A stretch of DNA of 38,502 bases from positions 1 through 38,502 of the forward strand of contig NJEE01000002.1 of assembly GCA_002255045.1 (NCBI GenBank). The letters are read 5' to 3'. Each line of letters opens with the position of its first letter. Position 1 is the first letter of the stretch. The notes under the pieces are model-generated. The model worked only from the letters and a program-made list of their open reading frames with translations. It made no database searches and was not told where the DNA came from. This document shows positions 19,341-28,273 of this stretch, one piece after another. The translations under genes were made by a program, and so were the position numbers. This DNA comes from Candidatus Bathyarchaeota archaeon ex4484_205 (lineage in GTDB: Archaea; Thermoproteota; EX4484-205).

Positions 19341-20579
19341 TTAGAGCTTGAAACCGGCCTCTACCATCAGTTTCTTGAACTCTTCCTCCTTAAGAGAGGA
19401 CTTTCTTTCTCCCGAGGCATATAGGGATCTCACAAGTTCGACTAGTCTCAAGATGCGTGGGTCATCTTCATCTATCTTTCTGCCGAGCACTTCCTCCGCT
19501 TTGTAACGGATAACAGCCTTACCAGACTGCTTTCCTATGGATATTCGGCGTGTGTTTCCAACTAGTTCGGGTGGGATGAACTCATAGGTTCTTGCATCCC
19601 GGAGAACACCATGTGTGTGGATGCCAGATTCATGGGCGAAAGCATAGGTACCTACAATGGCTTTGTTAGGAGGAATTACAACTCCAGTGGCAGCACTAAC
19701 GAAATCAGCTAACTCCTTCAACCTAGAAAGACCATGTTCAAATTTTCTGAACCCATGGTGGAAGTAAAGATTAACAATCACCTTCTCCGTTTCGGCATTA
19801 CCTGCACGCTCACCCATACCTAATACAGTTGTACTCACAAATATCTTGTCATATAAGCCGTTTGCGGCCCTTATCGCGGCCATTGTATTCTCCACAGCGT
19901 TGCCTAGATCGTCGTGGGCGTGAATTTCAATATTGGGTATTTTGGTCTCCCTCTTTATTGCTCGAATCTTAGCGAAGATGCCATTCGGCAGAGGAGCCTC
20001 TGGAAAGGATGTAGCAACACCAATAGTGTCACATATTCTATATACTGAGGCCCCAGCATCTGCTACAGCATTTATGAAGCTCCTCTCGAAGGACCATTTT
20101 GCTCTTGTACTGTCTTCCCCATGTACAAATACCACAAGTCCGTGATCCCTTGCATACTCAACTGCCTCCACGACCCTATTGATGAGTTCATCTTCAGATT
20201 TATCAGGCCATTTTGCCTTGAGATGGATATGAGAGACTGGGTGGGAGATTCCTATCTCACCTACATCCAGAGAGAGGGCAATATCGATATCCTTTTTGAC
20301 GGCCCTGCACCATGTGGCTATCTTAGCATTGAGCCCACGTTTCTGTATGAGTTTTATAGCTTCCTGATCAGGTTTTTGATACTGATGGAGCTCTATTCTT
20401 TCCACGCCTATTAAGTCCAAGAGGTAGGCTATATGGGCAGCATCCTCTGGAGAAACTGCCGTACCAGGCATTTGGATTCCATCACGCAAAGTGGTGTCGT
20501 CTATTATGACATCTATGTTTAGTGGAATTGTGGGTAGGTCGTTCCAGTGACTCACAATTTTAGAATCTTCCCTACACAA
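19341..20579 (-). CDS. LeuA/homocitrate synthase family (DRE-TIM metallolyase), exact substrate uncertain
   Basis: DDTTLRDGIQMPG, EIHAHDDLGNAVENTMAAIRA, TTVLGMGERAGNAETEKVI, HESGIHTHGVL; no long C-terminal LeuA regulatory domain. Confidence 0.85.
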   Translation of the reverse strand: MCREDSKIVSHWNDLPTIPLNIDVIIDDTTLRDGIQMPGTAVSPEDAAHIAYLLDLIGVERIELHQYQKPDQEAIKLIQKRGLNAKIATWCRAVKKDIDIALSLDVGEIGISHPVSHIHLKAKWPDKSEDELINRVVEAVEYARDHGLVVFVHGEDSTRAKWSFERSFINAVADAGASVYRICDTIGVATSFPEAPLPNGIFAKIRAIKRETKIPNIEIHAHDDLGNAVENTMAAIRAANGLYDKIFVSTTVLGMGERAGNAETEKVIVNLYFHHGFRKFEHGLSRLKELADFVSAATGVVIPPNKAIVGTYAFAHESGIHTHGVLRDARTYEFIPPELVGNTRRISIGKQSGKAVIRYKAEEVLGRKIDEDDPRILRLVELVRSLYASGERKSSLKEEEFKKLMVEAGFKL

Positions 20580-20583
20580 ATCT

Positions 20584-21189
20584 TTAAACTTTTCGTTTTT
20601 TATTATAATCTTTCATAAAATTTCTTGCTCTTTCATGAACAGTTGTATATAAATTTTCACCCATTGCATCTATACTCACTATGCAGGGTCCGAAATTCTT
20701 TACTTCAATATGCCAAACAGCCTCCGGGATGCCCAAATCCATCCAGTAGACATCTTTAACCTTCACTACTGAGGAGGCAGCTATGACACCGGCACCCCCT
20801 ACAAAGGAGAGGTATGTTGAGGAGTACTCCCTAAATAAGTCATCGAAGGGTGGTTCAAAACCTCCTTTGCCCACAATGAGTTTCGCTCCAGCGGAGAGTG
20901 TAGCCTCTAGCAGAGCAGACATTCTGCCACTTGTAGTGGGCCCTATGGAACATATCACCCAGCCACCTTCAACCTTCCATGCTATTGGACCTGCATGATA
21001 TATGCAGGCACCCTCTAGATCGAAGGGAGGGGCGATATTTCTCTCCTGCAAACTCCGGAGACGTCTGTGAGCCATATCTCGTAGAGTGTACATCTCACCA
21101 TTTATCCAGACAATGTCCCCGACCTTCAGATGAGAGACGTCCTTGGTGGGCACCGATATATGATATTCCAAATCGATCAACCTCCACAT
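20584..21189 (-). CDS. Class I fumarate hydratase, beta (C-terminal) subunit
   Basis: GDIVWINGEMYTLRDMAHRRL, YHAGPIA, IGPTTSGRM, IVGKGG; start re-assigned to MWRLIDLEYH. Confidence 0.88.
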   Translation of the reverse strand: MWRLIDLEYHISVPTKDVSHLKVGDIVWINGEMYTLRDMAHRRLRSLQERNIAPPFDLEGACIYHAGPIAWKVEGGWVICSIGPTTSGRMSALLEATLSAGAKLIVGKGGFEPPFDDLFREYSSTYLSFVGGAGVIAASSVVKVKDVYWMDLGIPEAVWHIEVKNFGPCIVSIDAMGENLYTTVHERARNFMKDYNKKRKV

Positions 21190-22019
21190 GATGTCTTTAT
21201 GGCATACTTTCTCAGAGCCCAACATTGAAGTGTTATAGATATAGGGAGGGAAGCAGTATGTGTACCACGCCACTCTATGTGCACATCGAGTGCAGTTGTA
21301 TCCCCGCCTAACCCCATGACCCCTATACCTAACTGATTTATCTCACTTAATAGGGAGTCCTCCAGAGAGCCATACTTATTGTCCCTTGAACCTATATCTC
21401 GCAACACCGCGAGTTCGGAGAGAAGCAGGGATTGTTCAGGAGAACCTCCTATGCCAATCCCCACAATTAAAGGGGGACAGGTATATCTGGCTCGATTAAT
21501 CACATGCTCTAACACTACTCTCTTCAGTTCATCAATCTCGTTTGGGGAGAACATTCCCAGAAAAGATGAGTTCATAGATCCAGCACCACGTGGAACTACA
21601 ACCATTTCCATTCCATCATAAGACTCATCAAAGTCTACTGATATATGGGGAAGACCCCACCCAACATTGGAATTTGAATTTACACGTGTAAAGGGTTCTA
21701 CAACATTTGGCCGTAAAGGAATTTTAGAAGATTCCTCTATTACGGCCTCCCTAAATAGCCTTTTTATGTACCCACATATCTCACAGTTCAGCCCAGCCTT
21801 AATGTATAGAGAAAGTAAACCGGTGTCTTGACATACAGGTTTCATCTCCTTTCTGGCTCTCTCAACGTTCTCCAATATCACCTCCAACTGTAGTTTTGCA
21901 TACTCTATACTCTCACGTTCCCATGCTTCTCTCAGAGCTCTCTCCACATCTGAGGGTAGAGAACACTCGGCTTCTCGAATTCCTTTTCTAAGCTGGAGGT
22001 AGAGCTTGTTCTGCTTCAT
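21177..22019 (-). CDS. Class I fumarate hydratase, alpha (N-terminal) subunit
   Basis: VCQDTGLLSLYIKAG, RPNVVEPFTRVNSNSNVG, PRGAGSMNSSFLGMF, CPPLIVGIGIGGS, IGVMGLGGDTTALDVHIEWRGTHTASLPISI. Confidence 0.92.
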   Translation of the reverse strand: MKQNKLYLQLRKGIREAECSLPSDVERALREAWERESIEYAKLQLEVILENVERARKEMKPVCQDTGLLSLYIKAGLNCEICGYIKRLFREAVIEESSKIPLRPNVVEPFTRVNSNSNVGWGLPHISVDFDESYDGMEMVVVPRGAGSMNSSFLGMFSPNEIDELKRVVLEHVINRARYTCPPLIVGIGIGGSPEQSLLLSELAVLRDIGSRDNKYGSLEDSLLSEINQLGIGVMGLGGDTTALDVHIEWRGTHTASLPISITLQCWALRKYAIKTSCGG

Positions 22020-22062
22020 TCAAGTAGTGAATATACCCAGCTGAAATAAATTTTCCCAGTTT

Positions 22063-22072
22063 CTTTAAATAG
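22063..22072 (+). promoter_or_regulatory. Candidate TATA box of the eS19 operon (CTTTAAATAG)
   Basis: About 25 bp upstream of the ATG at 22092, consistent with a leaderless transcript. Confidence 0.5.
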
Positions 22073-22091
22073 TAGTTCTGTAAATGAGATT

Positions 22092-22535
22092 ATGAAATTG
22101 CCGACAGTATACGACGCCCCACCAGAAGAAGTGATTAGAAGGATTGCCCAACACCTAAAGGAGAAGGTGAAGGAGGTGGAGCCACCCCCTTGGGCAACGT
22201 TCGTAAAAACTGGAGCACATAAGGAGAGACCTCCTGAGGAACTTGATTGGTGGTATGTGAGGGCGGCATCTATTCTCCGAAAACTTTACTTGAAGGGACC
22301 AATAGGAGTAGAGAAATTGAGAAAGGAGTATGGAGGAAGAAAGAGATTCCCAATGAGGAAGGCACATAAGTGGAAGGGTGGAGGGAGCAATATAAGGAAG
22401 ATCCTTCAACAGCTGGAAAGGGCAGGGTTAGTTCAGACTGTGGAGAGAAAGGGCAGGGTTCTTACAAATAAAGGAAAAAGTCTATTAGATAAGATAGCAT
22501 CTCAAATCTTAAAGGAGGAGATTGTAGCACAGTGA
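22092..22535 (+). CDS. rps19e: Ribosomal protein eS19
   Basis: TVYDAPPEEVIRRIAQHLKEKVKEVEPPPWATFVKTGAHKERPPEELDWWYVRAASILRKLY. Confidence 0.95.
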   Translation: MKLPTVYDAPPEEVIRRIAQHLKEKVKEVEPPPWATFVKTGAHKERPPEELDWWYVRAASILRKLYLKGPIGVEKLRKEYGGRKRFPMRKAHKWKGGGSNIRKILQQLERAGLVQTVERKGRVLTNKGKSLLDKIASQILKEEIVAQ

Positions 22536-22541
22536 GGGAAA

Positions 22542-22868
22542 ATGAGTGACGAATTAGAGGAGATAAGGAAGAGAAAGCTTGCAGAATACCAGGCAGCTTT
22601 AATGAGGCGGCTGGAAGAGGAGAAAAAAAGAAGAGAGAAGGAGGAATTGATAAGGAGACTTTCCCTTCTCACCTTCACTAAAGAGGCCAGACAGAGATTA
22701 GCCAATTTGAAACTAGTTAAACCTGAACTAGCAGAAAAGCTTGAAACGACATTAATTAGCCTTGCACAACAGGGGAGGCTGGAGACACCAATAACGGATG
22801 AGCAATTGAAAAGACTTTTATCGAGATTAAGTAGACAGAAGAAGGAGATAAGAATCAGGAGGTTATAA
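22542..22868 (+). CDS. PDCD5/TFAR19-family DNA-binding protein
   Basis: [17 protein letters not shown]...[48 protein letters not shown]; after eS19. Confidence 0.93.
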   Translation: MSDELEEIRKRKLAEYQAALMRRLEEEKKRREKEELIRRLSLLTFTKEARQRLANLKLVKPELAEKLETTLISLAQQGRLETPITDEQLKRLLSRLSRQKKEIRIRRL

Positions 22869-22872
22869 CCAA

Positions 22873-23028
22873 ATGACAAGCAGAAAGAGGAGTAACATGA
22901 AGCTTAAGTTGAGTAGAGAGGGTAGGAGAGCAAGAGGAATACCGGCATGGATTATCGTAAAGACTAAGGGGAAGGTACGGCTTTCAAATAGATGGAGACA
23001 CTGGAGAAGGAGCAAAATAAGACTATAA
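22873..23028 (+). CDS. rpl39e: Ribosomal protein eL39 (missing from the ORF track)
   Basis: MTSRKRSNMKLKLSREGRRARGIPAWIIVKTKGKVRLSNRWRHWRRSKIRL*. Confidence 0.95.
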   Translation: MTSRKRSNMKLKLSREGRRARGIPAWIIVKTKGKVRLSNRWRHWRRSKIRL

Positions 23029-23306
23029 ATTGGAGGAAGAGAGGAATGAGAGAGGAGAATATGATGAGAATAAAATTAGGGCGATGTGGAAGAATCTCAA
23101 AGAAGAAGAGAGCAGAGTATATAGCACGAAGATTGAGAGATAAGTGCAGGAGAATATTTAAGAAGAAAGTAAAGATAAGTCAAGAGTTGAATAAGTATAT
23201 ATGGAGCAGGGGGATGGAGAAACCACCTACATTCTTTGAAGTTGAGGTGAGCGAGGAGGAGGATTATGTTCTAATTTCACTTCCAGGTGAGAAAACCGAA
23301 GGATGA
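22992..23306 (+). CDS. rpl31e: Ribosomal protein eL31 (true start probably a downstream Met)
   Basis: KKKRAEYIARRLRDKCRRIFKKKVKISQELNKYIWSRGMEKPPTFFEVEV. Confidence 0.85.
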   Translation: METLEKEQNKTINWRKRGMREENMMRIKLGRCGRISKKKRAEYIARRLRDKCRRIFKKKVKISQELNKYIWSRGMEKPPTFFEVEVSEEEDYVLISLPGEKTEG

Positions 23307-23974
23307 GTGAGATATATAAGATAAAGATAAGAGACAGCCCAAATATTGGAGCTTATTGTGTAGTAGTTGATAGATTTTGTATAGTTCCACCTATTTCAAA
23401 TAAGAGGTTTATAAAATATATTCATAAAGTTCTCCATCTACAGCCCGTAGTGACCACTATAGCAGGTACCATGGCAGTGGGGCTTATGGCTGTGGGCAAT
23501 GGCAATGGATTGGTTGTACCTAAATTAATTCATGAATGGGAAATTCAGAAGCTTAGAGATGAAGGAATAGAAATAAATGTTCTAGACAGCCGTTTTACTG
23601 CCCTGGGAAACCTAGTGGCGGTAAACGATAGAGGCGGTATAGCATCACCCTACTTATCTAGAAAGGATCTCAAGAAGCTCAGCGAATATCTGGGTATAGA
23701 GATAGAGGCACTTAGAATTGCAGGCTATCATACAGTCGGTACAGTTTTATATGCTACAAATAAGGGGGGGATTATACACCCATCCGTGACAGAAGAAGAG
23801 AGAAGTAAGGCTATGGAGTTGATGAAAGTTAGGCTGGAGGGATGTACAATAAACGGGGGTTCAGGACTGGTTAAGATAGGAATAATAGCGAATGAGGAGG
23901 GAATATTAGTTGGTTCAGATACAACTGGCCCTGAACTTATGCTTATAAAGGAGGCCTTCGACTCTCAAATATGA
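23303..23974 (+). CDS. eif6: Translation initiation factor aIF6
   Basis: SPNIGAYCVVVDRFCIVPP...VVTTIAGTMAVGLMAVGNGNGLVVP...FTALGNLVAVNDRGGIASP. Confidence 0.95.
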   Translation: MSEIYKIKIRDSPNIGAYCVVVDRFCIVPPISNKRFIKYIHKVLHLQPVVTTIAGTMAVGLMAVGNGNGLVVPKLIHEWEIQKLRDEGIEINVLDSRFTALGNLVAVNDRGGIASPYLSRKDLKKLSEYLGIEIEALRIAGYHTVGTVLYATNKGGIIHPSVTEEERSKAMELMKVRLEGCTINGGSGLVKIGIIANEEGILVGSDTTGPELMLIKEAFDSQI

Positions 23975-23980
23975 AGATTT

Positions 23981-24409
23981 ATGTCTGGAGAAACGACGGA
24001 TAAGGAGATTCAACAGGCATATGTTGAATTGAGACTTCTGGAGAATTTGGCCGAAGATTATAAGACAAGAGTCCAGTTAGTAAACTCTACACTCAATGAA
24101 TTACAAACTACAAAATCTGCCTTAACAAATCTTTCACAAAGCGAAGAAGAAACACCCATATTAGTTAATCTAGGGGGAGGGGTATATGCATCGGCAAAGT
24201 TATCAAACAGCTCGAAGATACTGGTGGATGTGGGCACTGGTGTGATAGTGGAGAAGGATTATGAGAGTGTAATACAGCTCCTAGATAAACGCATAAAAGA
24301 ACTTGAGGATGCCAGAGAGACCTTACAAAATCAGCTTGAAACCATCCTTGCGAAGATAAGTGAGAGTAGGGTGAAGCTCTCACAGATGGCTGCTAAAGAG
24401 AGAGGGTGA
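23981..24409 (+). CDS. pfdA: Prefoldin alpha subunit
   Basis: ILVNLGGGVYASAKLSNSSKILVDVGTGVIVEKDYESVIQLLDKRIKEL. Confidence 0.9.
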   Translation: MSGETTDKEIQQAYVELRLLENLAEDYKTRVQLVNSTLNELQTTKSALTNLSQSEEETPILVNLGGGVYASAKLSNSSKILVDVGTGVIVEKDYESVIQLLDKRIKELEDARETLQNQLETILAKISESRVKLSQMAAKERG

Positions 24410-24449
24410 CTGTGAACTGCTGGGAGTCTCAAATACAATAAGGAAATTC

Positions 24450-25322
24450 GTGGAGAGTATCAAGTATAGGGAACTGAGCAAGGAGGAACTAGAGAAAGGA
24501 GCAGAGAGATTGATATTAGAACTGGTGAGGAATGATGTTGCATATGAGCTTGCAGAGGAGATAGCGGAGAGAATAAAGGAGGTTTTATTAGGCAGGAAAA
24601 TAAAAAGGATAGGAGATAATGTAGAGGAGCTAATTAAGAGTGAGATCCAAAAATTCCTCAAAGAAGAAATACCGGAAAATTCCTTTGAACTGGAAGAGGG
24701 AATAAGAGAGGCAGTAAATGAGGGGAAACTCTATAAAGTTATGTTTATAGGAGTGAATGGTTCCGGGAAAACTACAACAATAGCAAAAATTGCATATAAG
24801 ATAAGAGAGAAATATCCAGTTTTAATGGTATGTAGCGATACATATAGGGCAGGGGCAATAGAGCAGTTAATTAAATTGGCAGAGAGACTCAAGGTGAGGT
24901 ATTTGAAGAGCGAGTATGGTGCTGATCCTGCTGCCGTGGCCTATGATGCAGTTAAACATGCTGAGAGTAGGGGAATTAAAGTGGTATTGGTGGATACTGC
25001 GGGCAGGATGCAAACAGATAGAAACTTAATGGAGGAGCTTAGGAAGATAAAGAGAGTGTTAGAACCTCAATTAACAATATTTGTGTTCGATGCACTTGCT
25101 GGAAATGATGCCCTTAGACAGGCGAGAGATTTCATGGGGGAGGTGGGATTCGATGTTGCAGTTGCCACCCGTATAGATGCAGATACAAAGGGGGGAGCCC
25201 TTCTCTCAGTTCTTTACTCAGTTAAGAGGCCTGTGGTTTACCTCGGTGTAGGGACAGAAATGGGGGCATTAATTGAATTTAATAGAGACAAATATTTAGG
25301 AGAGTTGTTAGGGAGGATTTAG
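24450..25322 (+). CDS. ftsY: Signal recognition particle receptor FtsY
   Basis: MFIGVNGSGKTTTIAKIAYKI, DTYRAGAIEQL, VLVDTAGRMQTDRNLMEEL, TRIDADTKGGALLSV. Confidence 0.95.
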   Translation: MESIKYRELSKEELEKGAERLILELVRNDVAYELAEEIAERIKEVLLGRKIKRIGDNVEELIKSEIQKFLKEEIPENSFELEEGIREAVNEGKLYKVMFIGVNGSGKTTTIAKIAYKIREKYPVLMVCSDTYRAGAIEQLIKLAERLKVRYLKSEYGADPAAVAYDAVKHAESRGIKVVLVDTAGRMQTDRNLMEELRKIKRVLEPQLTIFVFDALAGNDALRQARDFMGEVGFDVAVATRIDADTKGGALLSVLYSVKRPVVYLGVGTEMGALIEFNRDKYLGELLGRI

Positions 25323-25327
25323 TAGAC

Positions 25328-25480
25328 ATGAGTCTGAAGAGACTTGTGGAGATCTCAAAGAAACCTGATAAGAAAGAAATGTGGAGGTCCTTTAAGATAT
25401 GTATGTTGGGAATAGCGGCGGTGGGCGGGATAGCATATATTATCCAGTTGATAGTTAGCCTCATTCAGCTGGCGGTTTAA
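25328..25480 (+). CDS. secE: SecE/Sec61-gamma (missing from the ORF track)
   Basis: MSLKRLVEISKKPDKKEMWRSFKICMLGIAAVGGIAYIIQLIVSLIQLAV*, a single-TM protein between ftsY and spt5. Confidence 0.9.
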   Translation: MSLKRLVEISKKPDKKEMWRSFKICMLGIAAVGGIAYIIQLIVSLIQLAV

Positions 25481-25481
25481 A

Positions 25482-25955
25482 ATGGAAGAAAAAAGGAAAA
25501 GTAAAGTTTTCTTAGTGCGAACTACCGCCGGCCAAGAGAAGAACGTAGCAGAACTCATATACGCAAAGAGCCTCGCCGAAGAGCTTAATATTCTATCTGT
25601 CGTAGCCCCAGAGGGACTTAGGGGATATGTATTTGTGGAGGCATATAGCCCCCATGATGTAGATGAGGCAATAAGAGATGTAAGACACGCACGGAAGAGA
25701 GTGCCAGGAATTGTAGACATGAAGGACGTGCTACAATATTTTGAGGAGAGAAAAATCATCGAGGAACTCGATGTAGGAGATAGAGTAGAGATAATTGCAG
25801 GCATATTCAAACACATGAAGGCAAGGGTAATAGCAATTAATAAACCAAGAAATGAAGTAACCATAGAACTTGAGGAAAGCCGAAGTCCTCTACCAATTTC
25901 CATAGATGCAGATAACTTGAAGATAGTTGAGAAGGCAAAGAAGGAAGAGGGCTAA
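25482..25955 (+). CDS. spt5: Transcription elongation factor Spt5/NusG
   Basis: VRTTAGQEKNVAELIYAKS...PEGLRGYVFVEA...DVGDRVEIIAGIFKHMKARV. Confidence 0.93.
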   Translation: MEEKRKSKVFLVRTTAGQEKNVAELIYAKSLAEELNILSVVAPEGLRGYVFVEAYSPHDVDEAIRDVRHARKRVPGIVDMKDVLQYFEERKIIEELDVGDRVEIIAGIFKHMKARVIAINKPRNEVTIELEESRSPLPISIDADNLKIVEKAKKEEG

Positions 25956-25998
25956 GATATTTTAGGAAGTGAACAGGATAAGATAGAGGCAAGAAAGG

Positions 25999-26487
25999 TT
26001 GTCAGAGGAGAAGAGGATTTCAGTACTTGTGGATGGAGGAGAGGCTTCTGCGGGACCTCCACTAGGGCCCATGCTCGGACCTATGGGGGTAAACATCGGA
26101 GCAGTCGTCAATAAAATAAATGAGCTCACAAAGGAGTATAAGGGACTCAAAATACCGGTTACAGTGATTGTCAATCCGGAAACCAAGGAGTTTAAGGTAG
26201 AAGTGGGAACACCTCCAACCTCTGCACTCCTAGTGAAAGAGGCAGATATAGAGAAGGGATCGAGTAACCCTAGAGAGGAGAAAGTTGGGAACTTGACTAT
26301 ACAGCAGGTTATAAAGATTGCAAAACTCAAGAAGGATTCGATGAATACAAAGGATTTGAAGGCTGCTGTAAAGCAAGTGCTAGGAACTTGTGTAAGTCTG
26401 GGGGTAACGGTGGAGGGGGAGGACCCCCGAAAGGTAACTGAAAGGATAAACAGAGGAGAATATGATGAAATTTTAGGAGGTGAATAG
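25999..26487 (+). CDS. rpl11: Ribosomal protein uL11 (TTG start)
   Basis: VDGGEASAGPPLGPMLGPMGVNIGAVVNKINELT. Confidence 0.95.
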   Translation: MSEEKRISVLVDGGEASAGPPLGPMLGPMGVNIGAVVNKINELTKEYKGLKIPVTVIVNPETKEFKVEVGTPPTSALLVKEADIEKGSSNPREEKVGNLTIQQVIKIAKLKKDSMNTKDLKAAVKQVLGTCVSLGVTVEGEDPRKVTERINRGEYDEILGGE

Positions 26488-26489
26488 GA

Positions 26490-27161
26490 ATGGTTTACAC
26501 TAAAGAATTTGAAAATGCAATACAGAAAGCTGTAAGTCCTGAGTATAATAAGAAAAGAAATTTTGTTCAGACTGTTGAGACCGTCATAAAACTTCGTGAG
26601 ATAGATGTGAAGAAAGAGAAGCTTAGGATTAATGAAACCATCGAATTACCGAATCCTATTGAGGGAAAAGAGCCTAAAATTTGTGTAATTACCGATAGAA
26701 GTTTTGTGATACAAGCGAGGGAATTAAAGTTGCCAATATTGACAAAGGAAGAAATACAGAGACTTGAGGGGAATAAGAAGGAGATACGTAAAATTGTCAA
26801 TAGCTATGATTTCTTTATTGCAGAGGCACCGCTTATGCCACTCATAGGTAGAATAATGGGGCAATTTTTGGGACCTAGAGATAAGATGCCAATTCCAGTA
26901 CCACCTACAGGAGATATAAAACCAGTAGTGGAGAGGCTTAAAAGAAGTGTTAAAATTCGTATGAGAAACCAACCTCTTGTGAGAGGCATTTTAGGTAATG
27001 AGAAAATGGAGCCATCCAAAATGGCTGAGAATATGGAGAAGATCTTTAATGTGGTGGTAGAGAAGCTTCCTCGACGGGAGAGGAATGTGGATTTCATAGG
27101 ATTTAAAACGACAATGGGAAAAATGGTCAAAATGGAAATAACAGGAGGAAAGAAGAGATGA
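26490..27161 (+). CDS. rpl1: Ribosomal protein uL1
   Basis: MGQFLGPRDKMPIPVPPTGDI...VVEKLPRRERNVDFIGFKTTMGK. Confidence 0.95.
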   Translation: MVYTKEFENAIQKAVSPEYNKKRNFVQTVETVIKLREIDVKKEKLRINETIELPNPIEGKEPKICVITDRSFVIQARELKLPILTKEEIQRLEGNKKEIRKIVNSYDFFIAEAPLMPLIGRIMGQFLGPRDKMPIPVPPTGDIKPVVERLKRSVKIRMRNQPLVRGILGNEKMEPSKMAENMEKIFNVVVEKLPRRERNVDFIGFKTTMGKMVKMEITGGKKR

Positions 27162-27934
27162 TGAGCAAAATGAGGCTCTCTGAGAGAAAAAAGAGGCTTT
27201 CAGAAGAAATTATTCAGAATTTAAAGAAGTATAAAACAATCGGAATAATAAGATTAGATAGGGTGAAAGCAGTACAGATAAATGACATAAGGAATAAACT
27301 GAGAGAGAAAGCATACATAAGGCAGGTCAGGAACACATTTCTAAGGAAGATATTAAAAGATATTAATGATCCTAACTTGGAGAAACTATTGAACTATCTC
27401 AATGGGCCAGGTTTACTCATCTCTACTGATATGCACCCTATAAGACTTCAACAATTCTTCTGGGAGAATAGAATGAGAATGAAGGCTAAATCCGGAGATA
27501 TAGCAACAGAGGACATAATAGTATATGCGGGGAATACAGGAATACCTCCAGGGCCTGCGATAAGTGAGCTTAATGAAGTTGGAATCCCAACGAGAATAGA
27601 AACAGGAAGCATATGGGTTACTAAGGATACTGTTGTTGCTAGGAAGGGAGATGTGATTTCTACACATCTGGCGGCAGTTCTCTCAAAACTTGGAATAAAA
27701 CCCATAGAAGATTACTTGAAATTGAGAGTAGCGTTGTATAATGGAACGATTTTCGATGAGGAGACAATAATGGAGACGATACCAGATAGAATAATTGAAA
27801 AATTAAAAGAGGCACACCAGAAGTATGTAGCACTCTCAACTCATATGTGGATCCCCACGAAAGAAAATATACACATACTTGTTTGGATGGCGCATCAACG
27901 GGCAGAAGCCCTCAAATCGGCTGTTGAGGGGTAA
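27158..27934 (+). CDS. rpl10: Ribosomal protein uL10 (P0)
   Basis: YKTIGIIRLDRVKAVQINDIRNKLREKAYIRQVRNTFLRK...GIPPGPAISELNEVGIPTRIETGSIWVTKDTVV. Confidence 0.94.
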   Translation: MMSKMRLSERKKRLSEEIIQNLKKYKTIGIIRLDRVKAVQINDIRNKLREKAYIRQVRNTFLRKILKDINDPNLEKLLNYLNGPGLLISTDMHPIRLQQFFWENRMRMKAKSGDIATEDIIVYAGNTGIPPGPAISELNEVGIPTRIETGSIWVTKDTVVARKGDVISTHLAAVLSKLGIKPIEDYLKLRVALYNGTIFDEETIMETIPDRIIEKLKEAHQKYVALSTHMWIPTKENIHILVWMAHQRAEALKSAVEG

Positions 27935-27973
27935 AAATATAAATAGTATTTAAGGGAAGAAAACAGCACAGAG

Positions 27974-28261
27974 ATGTCAGAATATATACATGCTGCGTTA
28001 CTTCTCCATAGTGCCTCTAAGGAAATTAATGAAGAGAACCTAAAAGCGATAATAAAGGCGGCAGGCATCGAGCCTGACGAAGCAAAGATAAAGGCACTAG
28101 TTGAGAGCCTGTCTTCCATAAATATAGATGAGGTATTATCGACACCAGTTGCTGTAGCTCCTATTGCAGCACAACCTACAGAGGAGACTAAGCCTAAGGA
28201 AGAGGAAAAGAAGGAGGAGGAAGAGGAAGAAATTACAGGATTGGGTGCACTCTTCGGATAA
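27974..28261 (+). CDS. rpl12: Ribosomal protein P1/L12
   Basis: [46 protein letters not shown]...[19 protein letters not shown]. Confidence 0.95.
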   Translation: MSEYIHAALLLHSASKEINEENLKAIIKAAGIEPDEAKIKALVESLSSINIDEVLSTPVAVAPIAAQPTEETKPKEEEKKEEEEEEITGLGALFG

Positions 28262-28273
28262 AGGATTAAAGGC

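Noticed and set aside
27974-28261. Acidic [11 protein letters not shown] tract as a repeat expansion
   Set aside because: Normal hinge/acidic tail of archaeal P1/L12.
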